Assembly (NCBI RefSeq): GCF_000002875.2 | Contig: NC_009414.2 | Span: 1,256,155 to 1,320,154 of the forward strand | Source of the DNA: Leishmania infantum JPCM5 | Lineage: Eukaryota > Euglenozoa > Kinetoplastea > Trypanosomatida > Trypanosomatidae | DNA: 64,000 bases | Reading direction: 5' to 3' | Shown here: in pieces, positions 33,082-42,108 of the stretch | How the letters are laid out: each line of letters begins with the position of its first letter | Numbering within the stretch: the stretch's first letter is position 1 | The notes under the pieces: generated by a model | What the model was told of the DNA's origin: nothing | What the model saw: only the letters and a program-made list of their open reading frames with translations | The model's database searches: none | Made by a program: the position numbers and the translations under genes

Positions 33082-33510
33082 GCGAAGTGCTTGCACAGGG
33101 GCGCGTTTCCGTGCAGGCGTACCGAGTGCGACGCACACCCCCTTCTATCCCGCTGAACGGCTCAGCTCCCTTCTCATCGACTGCGAGGTGTGCCGCTACT
33201 CATGCAACCTCACTTCCCGGCATAGTGCAGCGCTATAAGGAGCTGCTGCCACGGCGTCACATCTCCCATCATCATTCATTCCCCCACCCCCTTTCGGGCC
33301 TTTCCCTCTGTGTGCTTTTCTCCGCGCTGATCATGTTGGGTAACAGACGTGTGATGCGTTTTTGTTTTCTCTTCTACGTCCACTTGTTAATCTGGTTTCA
33401 GCGTTTGTGTGTCTGCGCGTTTGTGCACTCTTTCTGTTTTCATCTCCCGTGTTTCCGCCTTCCCTCCCCCTTTTTTTTTCTTGCGTGTTTCCGTTAAAAT
33501 AGCCCGACCG
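33082..33510 (+). other. METK copy 1 downstream region
   Basis: No gene seen; mixed then T-rich DNA leading into SIDER B. Probably METK 3' UTR. Confidence 0.6.
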
Positions 33511-33977
33511 ACGATGTGAAGAGCCCCTACACCACATTGTGGAATGCCGCGGCTTGATGCGACTGCGGGGGAAAGATGGCACCTATGCCGAGTGCAGGGC
33601 CTCAGAGGGCCCTGCCCTGAGGCTGGCCAACCTCCTCCCTGAGTCCATTCGGCATGCACCTGGACCGCCCTCTGTTACCCGCGCGACGGACGCCACCGCT
33701 TTCGCCCTCGAGCCGGACCCTGGACGCAGCCCGCATTGGATAATCGAGGCGTGCAGCTCAGCCAGGCCCGAGTGGCGCCAACCGCGCGGCACGTACCCGA
33801 AGAGGGGACGAGGCGGGAGAGGAGGGGCCCGCTAGACGCATGTCCCGATTCGACGGCATGACGGTTGCTCCTAGACGGCCAGGACGTCGCCGCAGCGCGG
33901 CAGTGGGCGCGTGGGCTGCAACTGTGCATGCGTGTGCCTTTGCTGGCTTGCGCGTGGTTTAATGGCACGTTGTAGCG
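33511..33977 (+). mobile_element. SIDER-type retroposon, copy B (recombinant)
   Basis: The 5' part (33511-33781) matches copy C (38631-38901), while the 3' part and the DNA beyond it match copy A. A variant base also follows A: C at 33908 as at 28787, against T at 39028 in C. The first bases encode a decayed C-terminal zinc-finger-like string (CEEPLHHIVEC, 33515-33547), as found near the end of ingi/L1Tc-type ORFs. It lies about 430 nt downstream of METK copy 1. Confidence 0.75.
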
Positions 33978-34549
33978 AAGAAAAATGTGAGTCTCCCACC
34001 TCTTCTATGCTACCGGCCTGGCGATGGAGGTGGAGAGGGAGAAGCCGCAGGCGAACTCTCTCTGATCAGACGCTGAGCGATTGCGGGACGCTGCACAAGG
34101 AGGCTTACTTTTCATGCGGCTTTTGGTGCGCGCGGCAATGTGCAGCGCTGACGATGGCCTAGCGCTGTAGCATCTCACTCTGTATGCGACCTCCCGACGC
34201 TGATCTCTTCTTACTCCTTATTCGACGGCCCCTCCTTTCTTTTTTTTTTTCGTTTTGCTCCGCCTGGCGGCTACGAAACCGCCCGCATAAGGACTGGCGG
34301 CACGCGTGTCTGACTGTGTGCACTCATCTCTGCCTATTCCTGCGTCACTGTGATGAGGAAGAGGTGGGTGGTCGTGTGCCGCTTTGATGAGGTGCTCAAC
34401 TGACACATGTGGAGACCGTCTTCCCCACGCTAGTGTGGAGCTGCGCTGCGTTTAGAGAGAGTCAGAGGGGCGGTTGCGCCATCCGTGTGCGCATCCTTAG
34501 GTGCCTCACTTCTTATTCATTCCCATTCGGTTGCTGTGTTGGCCTGGGG
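33978..34549 (+). other. Intergenic region before SIZ/PIAS-like gene, copy 2
   Basis: Same sequence as 28857-29429 apart from one T fewer in the T run near 34241. No gene seen. Confidence 0.6.
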
Positions 34550-36328
34550 ATGCAGTATCCGCCCGACACGCAGGTATGGGTCAAGTGCGACGACGGTGTT
34601 TGGTGGCCCGGCACGTTGAGAGAGACGGACACGGAGATGCAGGCCTTTCTGTGCGCTGGTGAAGACTGCTGCGTAGAGTTTTATCACAGCCCAGGGGAGC
34701 TTTATCCCCTTTTCTCTGCTGACAAGGCCCACGTACGCCCTTTGCATGCGGAACCACACACCCGCACCCCCGAAGAAGACGCGTGGTTTGCTAACGAGAC
34801 AGTGGCGGAGGCGGCGGCCAAGGCCCTGCGCGACTATCAGTGCTGCCGCCTCCTGAACTCCCCTCCTGACGGCCCACCTGCGGGGCCTGCTCCGATAAGT
34901 GAGCGAGAAAACACACGCGACGCTCTGCCCTTCACTGCTACCGAGCTGCGTAACATCGAATCTCTGTTGGGCGCGGTGGGTAATTCAACGGCAGCGCGTC
35001 TCCGACAGGAGCTGCAGCAGGCACGTGCCTCTGTGGCGTCGAGGGGCCTGCGCAGGCAAGATGCACCGAGACGGCAGGCCCGAAAGCGGCAGCGGCCCGC
35101 GGAGCCTCCACCCTCTCCGGCACCACCTGCGGCAACACACCGTAGCGTGCTCGCGGCGGCTTCTCGACCGACTGAGGAAGCTCCAACTTGTCCTAGGCAT
35201 GATCCCAGCGGTGTGATGCATGCTCTTTCGGAGGCGCTGCCCACTGCACGTAGGGTTGCGAAGCGCTCTTCTGGCAGGTCTTCCTCGCCTCTGTCTGCCG
35301 GCGACGGCGAGGGGGGTGATGCGAGCGAGGAGGACGAGGACGCCGTACCATTTGTGCAGGCTGCAAGGCGCCACGTGCTTGAGGTGCTCCGCCACGAAGT
35401 CTTCGAGAATCCGTCGAGGTTTGTCTTGTCGCCCGTGTACCACTTCGTGGACATGCTCGGGGCGGTGGTGGTTGAAAACAGCAATCTGACCACGACACTG
35501 CCTGCACCTCGCACGCTGCACGAGAGACCGGCGGAGGGCTTCTCGCCGCAGCGGCGCGTGCTTCTCGTGCCTTTGACAGATACCTACGAGCACACCACGG
35601 GGTGGATGCTGCCAACGGAGATTGAAGGCGCACAGCTTGCCATGTCGCTGTACGTCGACGACACTCCTGTCTCTCTACCGCCAAACTGGCAGCTTTCTCC
35701 CGCCAAGGAGGCGGCCGCAGTTAAAACCGCAATCACGGTGGATATCACGCCCCTTGTGCTCCCGATTGAGCGGGATCTCTTCTCCTTGCAGGTGATCTTC
35801 TCTGGCGATGTGGCGGAGATGGAGATGTGGCGCGGCGTCATCGCTTGTGTGCTTGTGGAGGAAGTAGGGTTGGCCCACCTCGGTGAGCGCATTGTGTCCA
35901 CGTATCACAAGCGTAGAGCGGCCGCCATCCGGCAATCGCCGTCGTCATCCTGCGGCGAGCGCGGCGCCGTTGCAATCACGGAGGCGTCGGTGAAGATTCA
36001 GTGCCCCATGACCACGCTCACGATGGAGATCCCTGTGCGGGGCATGTACTGCGAGCATCTGCAGTGCATGGAGTTGGCGGCGGTGCTCATTCAATGTGCT
36101 CGGCAAAACGTGTGGAACTGTCCACTATGCTCGGCTGCCATGAAGCCGGAAGACATCATCGTCAACTACCGCCTCAAGGACTGGATCGCCTCGCATTCGC
36201 AGGAGGTAGTGGCGCAGGTCGAATATGTGGTGGAGACGGAGCCTGGCCGACCCCTGAAGATTGTGTACAAGGCCGCAAGACCAGAGCAGCACTCCACAAT
36301 CGAGGTGATAGATGACGAGGAGGGATAA
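34550..36328 (+). CDS. SUMO E3 ligase of the SIZ/PIAS type, copy 2
   Basis: The 592-residue product is identical to that of the gene at 29430-31208. It has the PWWP-like N-terminus, low-complexity linker, SP-RING finger (C501, H503, C524, C527) and a C-terminal SUMO-interacting-like IEVIDDEEG. Because copy number and both flanks are duplicated, this is a functional-looking second gene and not a pseudogene: no frameshift or stop separates the copies. The duplicated 5' region suggests equal expression potential, with dosage doubled. Confidence 0.85.
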   Translation: MQYPPDTQVWVKCDDGVWWPGTLRETDTEMQAFLCAGEDCCVEFYHSPGELYPLFSADKAHVRPLHAEPHTRTPEEDAWFANETVAEAAAKALRDYQCCRLLNSPPDGPPAGPAPISERENTRDALPFTATELRNIESLLGAVGNSTAARLRQELQQARASVASRGLRRQDAPRRQARKRQRPAEPPPSPAPPAATHRSVLAAASRPTEEAPTCPRHDPSGVMHALSEALPTARRVAKRSSGRSSSPLSAGDGEGGDASEEDEDAVPFVQAARRHVLEVLRHEVFENPSRFVLSPVYHFVDMLGAVVVENSNLTTTLPAPRTLHERPAEGFSPQRRVLLVPLTDTYEHTTGWMLPTEIEGAQLAMSLYVDDTPVSLPPNWQLSPAKEAAAVKTAITVDITPLVLPIERDLFSLQVIFSGDVAEMEMWRGVIACVLVEEVGLAHLGERIVSTYHKRRAAAIRQSPSSSCGERGAVAITEASVKIQCPMTTLTMEIPVRGMYCEHLQCMELAAVLIQCARQNVWNCPLCSAAMKPEDIIVNYRLKDWIASHSQEVVAQVEYVVETEPGRPLKIVYKAARPEQHSTIEVIDDEEG

Positions 36329-37022
36329 TGGCCACTGCCTGGAAGTAGGCCACACAAATGCGCAGGCATTCATTAGTGAGCGTGCGAGAGCAGTCGACCG
36401 CCTTCAACAGCGCTGCTCCCTCACACACGCAGAAGCGTTGCTTCTTTGTTTACTCCGCTTCCTTCTTCCCAGTTTACTCGGTCGCGTTGGCTGGGGTCTT
36501 CAAAGAAGAGGGCCAAACATCAAACAAGAACGAGCCAGCGCCACTCATCTACGGGCTAAAACACATGCGGACACACAGGCGCGTTCGCTGTGCAGAAGCA
36601 CAGCTAAGCTGCAAAGAGATAGATGCGCCCCCGCGGGGAGGCAGTGGGAGCGGCTATGCTTCATTGACTGACACGTGAAGCTGGCCCCATCCACTCCTGC
36701 CCACGCAGCCCGGCGAAAGGGGGACACCAGCGCATGATAGGGTACGTCGAGCGTGCGTGTGCGTGTATGTGCGCCCGCTCGCTCCCTCACGGGCTCATGC
36801 TGCATCTTCCTCGACGTTCTCTGCGCGCCCGCTCTCTGCGTCTCACTCTCTTCCGCCTATTCTATTTGCCTCTCCGTATCTCTCCGTGTTCATTTCTACG
36901 TTCTCGCCTTTGCGCCCAACGCCACACCTGCTGCATCTTGCTTCTCGTACACACAACGGTGTCCCTTCCGCACTCCCCACAGTCCAAGCGCTTTCCGCTC
37001 ACCCTATCACCTCACCTTTACA
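36329..37022 (+). other. Intergenic region between SIZ-like gene and METK, copy 2
   Basis: Same as 31209-31902; candidate METK acceptor AG at 36981-36982. No gene seen. Confidence 0.65.
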
Positions 37023-38201
37023 ATGTCTGTCCACAGCATCCTCTTCTCCTCCGAGCACGTGACGGAGGGCCATCCAGACAAGTTGTGCGATCAGGTATCC
37101 GACGCCGTGCTTGACGCGTGCCTCGCCGGCGACCCGTTCTCGAAGGTTGCGTGCGAGTCGTGCGCGAAGACGGGCATGGTGATGGTGTTCGGCGAGATCA
37201 CGACGAAGGCAGTGCTAGACTACCAGAAGATCGTCCGCAACACGATCAAGGACATTGGCTTCGATTCCGCGGACAAGGGCCTGGACTATGAGTCGTGCAA
37301 TGTGCTGGTTGCGATTGAGCAGCAGTCGCCGGACATCTGCCAGGGTCTGGGCAACTTCGATAGCGAGGATCTCGGCGCTGGCGACCAGGGCATGATGTTT
37401 GGCTACGCGACGGACGAGACGGAGACGCTGATGCCGCTGACGTACGAGCTGGCCCGCGGCCTTGCGAAGAAGTACAGCGAGCTTCGCCGCGACGGCAGCC
37501 TGGAGTGGGCTCGCCCGGACGCGAAGACGCAGGTGACGGTGGAGTACGACTACGACACGCGCGAGGGCAAGCAGGTGCTGACGCCGAAGCGCGTGGCGGT
37601 GGTGCTGATCTCTGCGCAGCACGACGAGCACGTGACGAACGATAAGATCAGCGTGGATCTGATGGAGAAGGTGATCAAAGCTGTGATCCCCGCGAACATG
37701 CTGGACGCGGAGACGAAGTACTGGCTGAACCCGTCTGGCCGCTTCGTGCGCGGTGGGCCGCATGGCGACGCCGGTCTGACTGGCCGCAAGATCATCGTAG
37801 ACACGTACGGCGGCTGGGGCGCGCACGGCGGTGGCGCCTTCTCCGGCAAGGACCCTTCGAAGGTGGACCGCTCCGCCGCGTACGCCGCGCGCTGGATCGC
37901 GAAGTCGATCGTTGCGGGCGGCCTGGCGCGCCGCTGCCTTGTGCAGCTCGCGTACGCCATCGGTGTAGCGGAGCCGCTGAGCATGCACGTGGAGACGTAC
38001 GGCACCGGCAAGTACGATGACGCGAAGCTGCTGGAGATCGTGAAGCAGAACTTCAAGCTGCGCCCGTACGACATCATCCAGGAGCTGAACCTGCGCCGCC
38101 CCATCTACTACGAAACGTCGCGCTTCGGCCACTTCGGCCGTAAGGACGAGTTGGGCACGGGCGGGTTCACTTGGGAGGTGCCCAAGAAGATGGTCGAGTA
38201 A
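37023..38201 (+). CDS. METK2: S-adenosylmethionine synthetase, copy 2
   Basis: The 392-residue product is identical to copy 1, with the same GHPDK, GAGDQG and GGGAFSGKD motifs. A tandem METK pair is characteristic of Leishmania. The 3' flank differs from copy 1 only after the SIDER: B is followed by the leader of the next SIZ-like gene and C by unique DNA. If the transcripts end beyond the SIDER, their 3' ends would differ. Confidence 0.97.
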   Translation: MSVHSILFSSEHVTEGHPDKLCDQVSDAVLDACLAGDPFSKVACESCAKTGMVMVFGEITTKAVLDYQKIVRNTIKDIGFDSADKGLDYESCNVLVAIEQQSPDICQGLGNFDSEDLGAGDQGMMFGYATDETETLMPLTYELARGLAKKYSELRRDGSLEWARPDAKTQVTVEYDYDTREGKQVLTPKRVAVVLISAQHDEHVTNDKISVDLMEKVIKAVIPANMLDAETKYWLNPSGRFVRGGPHGDAGLTGRKIIVDTYGGWGAHGGGAFSGKDPSKVDRSAAYAARWIAKSIVAGGLARRCLVQLAYAIGVAEPLSMHVETYGTGKYDDAKLLEIVKQNFKLRPYDIIQELNLRRPIYYETSRFGHFGRKDELGTGGFTWEVPKKMVE

Positions 38202-38630
38202 GCGAAGTGCTTGCACAGGGGCGCGTTTCCGTGCAGGCGTACCGAGTGCGACGCACACCCCCTTCTATCCCGCTGAACGGCTCAGCTCCCTTCTCATCGA
38301 CTGCGAGGTGTGCCGCTACTCATGCAACCTCACTTCCCGGCATAGTGCAGCGCTATAAGGAGCTGCTGCCACGGCGTCACATCTCCCATCATCATTCATT
38401 CCCCCACCCCCTTTCGGGCCTTTCCCTCTGTGTGCTTTTCTCCGCGCTGATCATGTTGGGTAACAGACGTGTGATGCGTTTTTGTTTTCTCTTCTACGTC
38501 CACTTGTTAATCTGGTTTCAGCGTTTGTGTGTCTGCGCGTTTGTGCACTCTTTCTGTTTTCATCTCCCGTGTTTCCGCCTTCCCTCTCCCTCTTTTTTTC
38601 TTGCGTGTTTCCGTTAAAATAGCCCGACCG
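38202..38630 (+). other. METK copy 2 downstream region
   Basis: Equivalent to 33082-33510, with two substitutions (38587 and 38592). No gene seen. Confidence 0.6.
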
Positions 38631-39097
38631 ACGATGTGAAGAGCCCCTACACCACATTGTGGAATGCCGCGGCTTGATGCGACTGCGGGGGAAAGATGGC
38701 ACCTATGCCGAGTGCAGGGCCTCAGAGGGCCCTGCCCTGAGGCTGGCCAACCTCCTCCCTGAGTCCATTCGGCATGCACCTGGACCGCCCTCTGTTACCC
38801 GCGCGACGGACGCCACCGCTTTCGCCCTCGAGCCGGACCCTGGACGCAGCCCGCATTGGATAATCGAGGCGTGCAGCTCAGCCAGGCCCGAGTGGCGCCA
38901 ACCGCGCGGCACGTACCCGAAGAGGGGACGAGGCGGGAGAGGAGGGGCCCGCTAGACGCATGTCCCGATTCGACGGCATGACGGTTGCTCCTAGACGGCC
39001 AGGACGTCGCCGCAGCGCGGCAGTGGGTGCGTGGGCTGCAACTGTGCATGCGTGTGCCTTTGCTGGCTTGCGCGTGGTTTAATGGCACGTTGTAGCG
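38631..39097 (+). mobile_element. SIDER-type retroposon, copy C
   Basis: Same 5' part as copy B, including the decayed CEEPLHHIVEC string (38635-38667). The 3' part ends in TTGTAGCG at 39097, where it leaves copies A and B. It carries T at 39028, as in copies D and E, where A and B have C. It lies about 430 nt downstream of METK copy 2. Confidence 0.7.
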
Positions 39098-39826
39098 TAG
39101 AGGCGTGAAATGACTGATGCGTTTCTCTCTAAGTGCGTGTCAGGTGCTCTCGATGCTCTCAGTGCTCTCAGTGAATGGCGCGCTGTCGACGGGGGGGGTG
39201 CCGTCAAACATACTTTACGGTGGTCATAGGCCCTCAGGTAAAAGCGACGCTCTTGTTTTGTGTTTTTTTTTTTGAGGATGTTGGTTTGCTTAGAAGCGCG
39301 CTGTGTACTTGATGCAGTGTTAGGCCTCCAACTCTGTAGTGCTTTCTCAACTTTAGTCTGAATATGGCTTGCGCACATGACGGTGGGTGCGCTAATGAGA
39401 TATGCTAAGAGGAACGAAACCTAGAGCTACCGGAAAGGAATGGCTTACGGCCCAAAGAGGGTCTGTACAATAATTCTTTGCTGGCTGACGGGAATGCTGG
39501 TGGACATCTTTCCTGTGGGGCGCGCACTTCAGTGGAATCGCACGGCGCTGTATCGTCGCCAACGCGCAAGATAGTGGAAGCAGGGTGGCACTCTATACTT
39601 TGGTCTTTGTCTCTCCTTCTTGTAACCAAGTCGATGCTGAGGGCAGGGAACGTGCGACGTCTTGTTACCCATTCTGCAACCTCTTTCGCTCTCCCTTGTT
39701 GAGTTTTGCACGTCGTGCTTCGCTGTTGTGGGTCAGTTTCTTTCCGACGGGGCTTTTGCAGCCGCACTTGGCCCCACCGAGTTGTCTCTCCTCACTCGGA
39801 GTGCTTCAGCGGCGCAAAGGTCGACC
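39098..39826 (+). other. Intergenic region before the rhodanese-like gene
   Basis: No supported gene. It holds a short CTC-repeat stretch (39140-39172), a G run (39190-39197) and a T run (39261-39272). A pyrimidine-rich zone before 39826 probably supplies the acceptor. Confidence 0.6.
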
Positions 39827-40570
39827 ATGAAAGCTGCGCGTCTTCTTTTTCAGTCCGACCGGCGTACGCGTCACCACATGATGATCGATGGTGAAATCAA
39901 CCCAAGGGAGTGGTTGAACTGGCACCCGAAGGAGTACCAGCCGTGGTACTTTGATCGCCATAAGTTCCTCTACGAGCAGGGCCAGTATGCCGCCTATAAT
40001 CACCTGCTGTGCCATCAAGCCTATCTCAAAGACATTGAGCATCTCACGCGATATCCTGAACCGCTCACGTTCATCATCGACTGCCGTATGTCGCCTGCAA
40101 AAATGCATCGCTGGATACCGAACAGCATGTGGCTCCCGCGCGATGAGGTCGAGTACGCCCTGCAGCTCACGAATGACGAGTTCCAGGAAATGTACGGCTT
40201 CGCAAAGCCCGCCAAGGATGACGACGTCATACTGATCTCGCACAACGGTCTGGCCTCTGAGCAGGCCGGCTGGGAGTGGCGCAAGCAGTACTACCAACAC
40301 GTGTACAACTACCGCGGCGGCACGAATGAGCTCTTCGGGGAGGACTACCAGGACTTTATCCTTAAGGATCGGTTAGATCCCTGGAAGGGGCCGTACCCAC
40401 AAAAGAGCATTTTTGTAGATAAGTGGAGCAAGCGCAAGGTGCTGACGCGCACTGGACCGTTTGACCGCCAGTACGAGATGCAGGATTTTGCTTTGCCCGA
40501 CTTGGAGCTGGAGAGGCCGCGACACTCAGAGGATGGCCCGCGCCAGAACATGCCGTACGGTCTACAATAA
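39827..40570 (+). CDS. Rhodanese-like domain protein lacking the catalytic cysteine
   Basis: The product has 247 residues, with the ATG at 39827; the in-frame extension upstream is leader sequence. A rhodanese fold is suggested by LTFIIDCRMSPAKMHRWIPNSMWLP followed by DDDVILISHNG and VYNYRGGTNELF, the pattern of a strand, a loop and a terminal GG. The position of the active-site Cys is occupied by Ser138 in S-H-N-G, so sulfur transfer is unlikely and the domain may be structural. The basic N-terminus (KAARLLFQSDRRTRHH) could be a mitochondrial targeting sequence. Similar rhodanese-fold proteins occur in trypanosomatid mitochondria. The specific role is unknown. Confidence 0.75.
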   Translation: MKAARLLFQSDRRTRHHMMIDGEINPREWLNWHPKEYQPWYFDRHKFLYEQGQYAAYNHLLCHQAYLKDIEHLTRYPEPLTFIIDCRMSPAKMHRWIPNSMWLPRDEVEYALQLTNDEFQEMYGFAKPAKDDDVILISHNGLASEQAGWEWRKQYYQHVYNYRGGTNELFGEDYQDFILKDRLDPWKGPYPQKSIFVDKWSKRKVLTRTGPFDRQYEMQDFALPDLELERPRHSEDGPRQNMPYGLQ

Positions 40571-40846
40571 TGCCGAACTTAGCTCGATGTTGCGCCGGTT
40601 TAGAGAAGCACGGCTGCATATCGAGGGCTTGAGAAGGCCATATAGGAAGATGCTTCCAGGCTGACCATGGCCTTCTGCTTTGTACTGCCACTCCTGCTCT
40701 CGGACGCACGATCCGCTTTCCTAACACCTGTGATGCTGATTCTCTTTACAGACTTTCGGCTGTGAAGGCACGCGTGTCTCTCCAACGGTGCGTGTGCGAT
40801 TGATATAGGCTCTACTTCTTTTTCGGGGCAATGTGGCATTATACCA

Positions 40847-41615
40847 CGTGCAAGCCAGCAAAGGCACACGCATGCACAGTTGCAGCCCACGCACCCACTG
40901 CCGCGCTGCGGCGACGTCCTGGCCGTCTAGGAGCAACCGTCATGTCGTTGAATCGGGACATGCGTCTAGCGGGCCCCTCCTCTCCCGCCTCGTCCCCTCT
41001 TCGGGTACGTGCCGCGCGGTCGGCGCCTCATCCGCCCGCACGGTGGGATGGAGGAGATGCCGCATGCTGCGCGCGCATGCGCTGTGGGCATAATCGGCAT
41101 GTACTACGGGGCTCCTCTCTCGCTCATCACTCGCGCTCCCTCCCTCTCTCTTGCTGCACCGAAAGACTGAACGCCGTGCAGACCAAGCGCCTTCCAGGCC
41201 TGCAGGGGAGAAGTGAGTCTCCTGCAGCGTACACACTTGCAGCGAGGACTCGTCGAGGAGACGGGACAACCAACGCCGTGTGGCGTCGTCCAGCCCACTG
41301 CGATTCCGGTGCATGCAGAGCGGGCCGTTGCCGCGATCACGCTCCACACCACCGCAACGCAGCAAAGGCAGCAAAGGCAGAAAAGCGGTGGGCGCCTGCG
41401 CGCATATGTGGTGAGCCGTCGGTGCGACTCGTCGTGAGCTGGTCCAAGCGCGATCATGGCCGCACGTCTCCTCGGCACCGCGCCAGCCAAGCGCTGTCCG
41501 CCGACGCCAAGAGGCCGCAGCCGTGCCCGGCGGCCGGGCTGCAGGCTCTTGGCCTCCCCACACAGAGCCTGGGTTCCACACCCTGATAACGCGGTTGGGT
41601 AGCGAGTCTCATGAG
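40847..41615 (-). mobile_element. SIDER-type retroposon with endonuclease remnant, copy D (antisense)
   Basis: This is the reverse complement of copy E (58730-59483), with only scattered differences seen. Its 3' tail is the same conserved segment as in A, B and C. On the minus strand a short frame contains LQETHF (41210-41227), the signature of AP-type endonucleases encoded by ingi/L1Tc elements. The rest of the endonuclease and the reverse transcriptase are missing. It sits antisense to the surrounding genes, in the likely 3' UTR of the rhodanese-like gene. Confidence 0.7.
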
Positions 41616-42108
41616 TTTTTTGTTTTCCCCATAAAGAAAGGCCATATTTAAGTTGATCGACTTGCCACCTGTTCTGGGTGTGTATATCGTCTTTTGCGAG
41701 GCGGGCGTGTTGCTGATTATCTGGCGACTCTCAGTGAGCGGGCGCCGGAGGGTGTACATGAAAGGTTACGTGCACTCCTTCATTTCAATCGCGCAGGTCG
41801 GTGCATATGCGTAATGCTTTCCAGGCAATGAGATCTCTCGCTGTTCCTCATGACAACACCACAGTACGCACGTTGGAGCGTTGGTGGTCTCTCCTTTTTT
41901 CCGGATCCCTGTCTCTCTTCTGCCGTCGTGGCACGGATACACGCTGCGCTGTGTGCGTGTGGCGGCCGAAACGGGTGCGTGACGGCACGAGTTCCACTAA
42001 CGTGACGTACACAAACTCGAAGGCGTGCAGCAGCCAAAGAGGCACTCACGTAAGTTGCGAGCGAGTACAAAGAGAAGCACTGCGGCTTCCGCGCACGGTA
42101 CGTCTCTC
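41616..42108 (+). other. Intergenic region before the GGQ protein gene
   Basis: No supported gene. CT-rich DNA at 41890-41935 and a possible acceptor downstream. The frame of the next gene is open to a GTG at 42025, but ATG 42109 is preferred. Confidence 0.6.

Larger units (their letters stand above)
28661..33781 (+). repeat. Tandem duplication, unit 1 (5,121 bp)
   Basis: This unit contains the SIZ/PIAS-like gene, METK and the 5' part of SIDER B. By eye it is the same as 33782-38901. The only differences I noticed are one T fewer in the T run near 29121-29131, and two substitutions near the end (C/T at 33467 versus 38587, T/C at 33472 versus 38592). Near-identity implies a recent event or ongoing homogenisation. 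Confidence 0.9.
33782..38901 (+). repeat. Tandem duplication, unit 2 (5,120 bp)
   Basis: Second unit, equivalent to 28661-33781, with the SIZ/PIAS-like gene, METK and the 5' part of SIDER C. The gene copies are offset by exactly 5,120 bp and look identical. Confidence 0.9.

Noticed and set aside
32095..33138. 347-codon minus-strand frame opposite METK (also at 37215-38258)
   Set aside because: Antisense shadow of the GC-rich METK gene, with Leu/Arg/Val-rich composition and no domain; METK on the + strand is certain.
40831..41586. 251-codon open frame across SIDER D on the + strand
   Set aside because: This is the antisense reading of a repeat; its peptide matches only the complementary reading of copy E.
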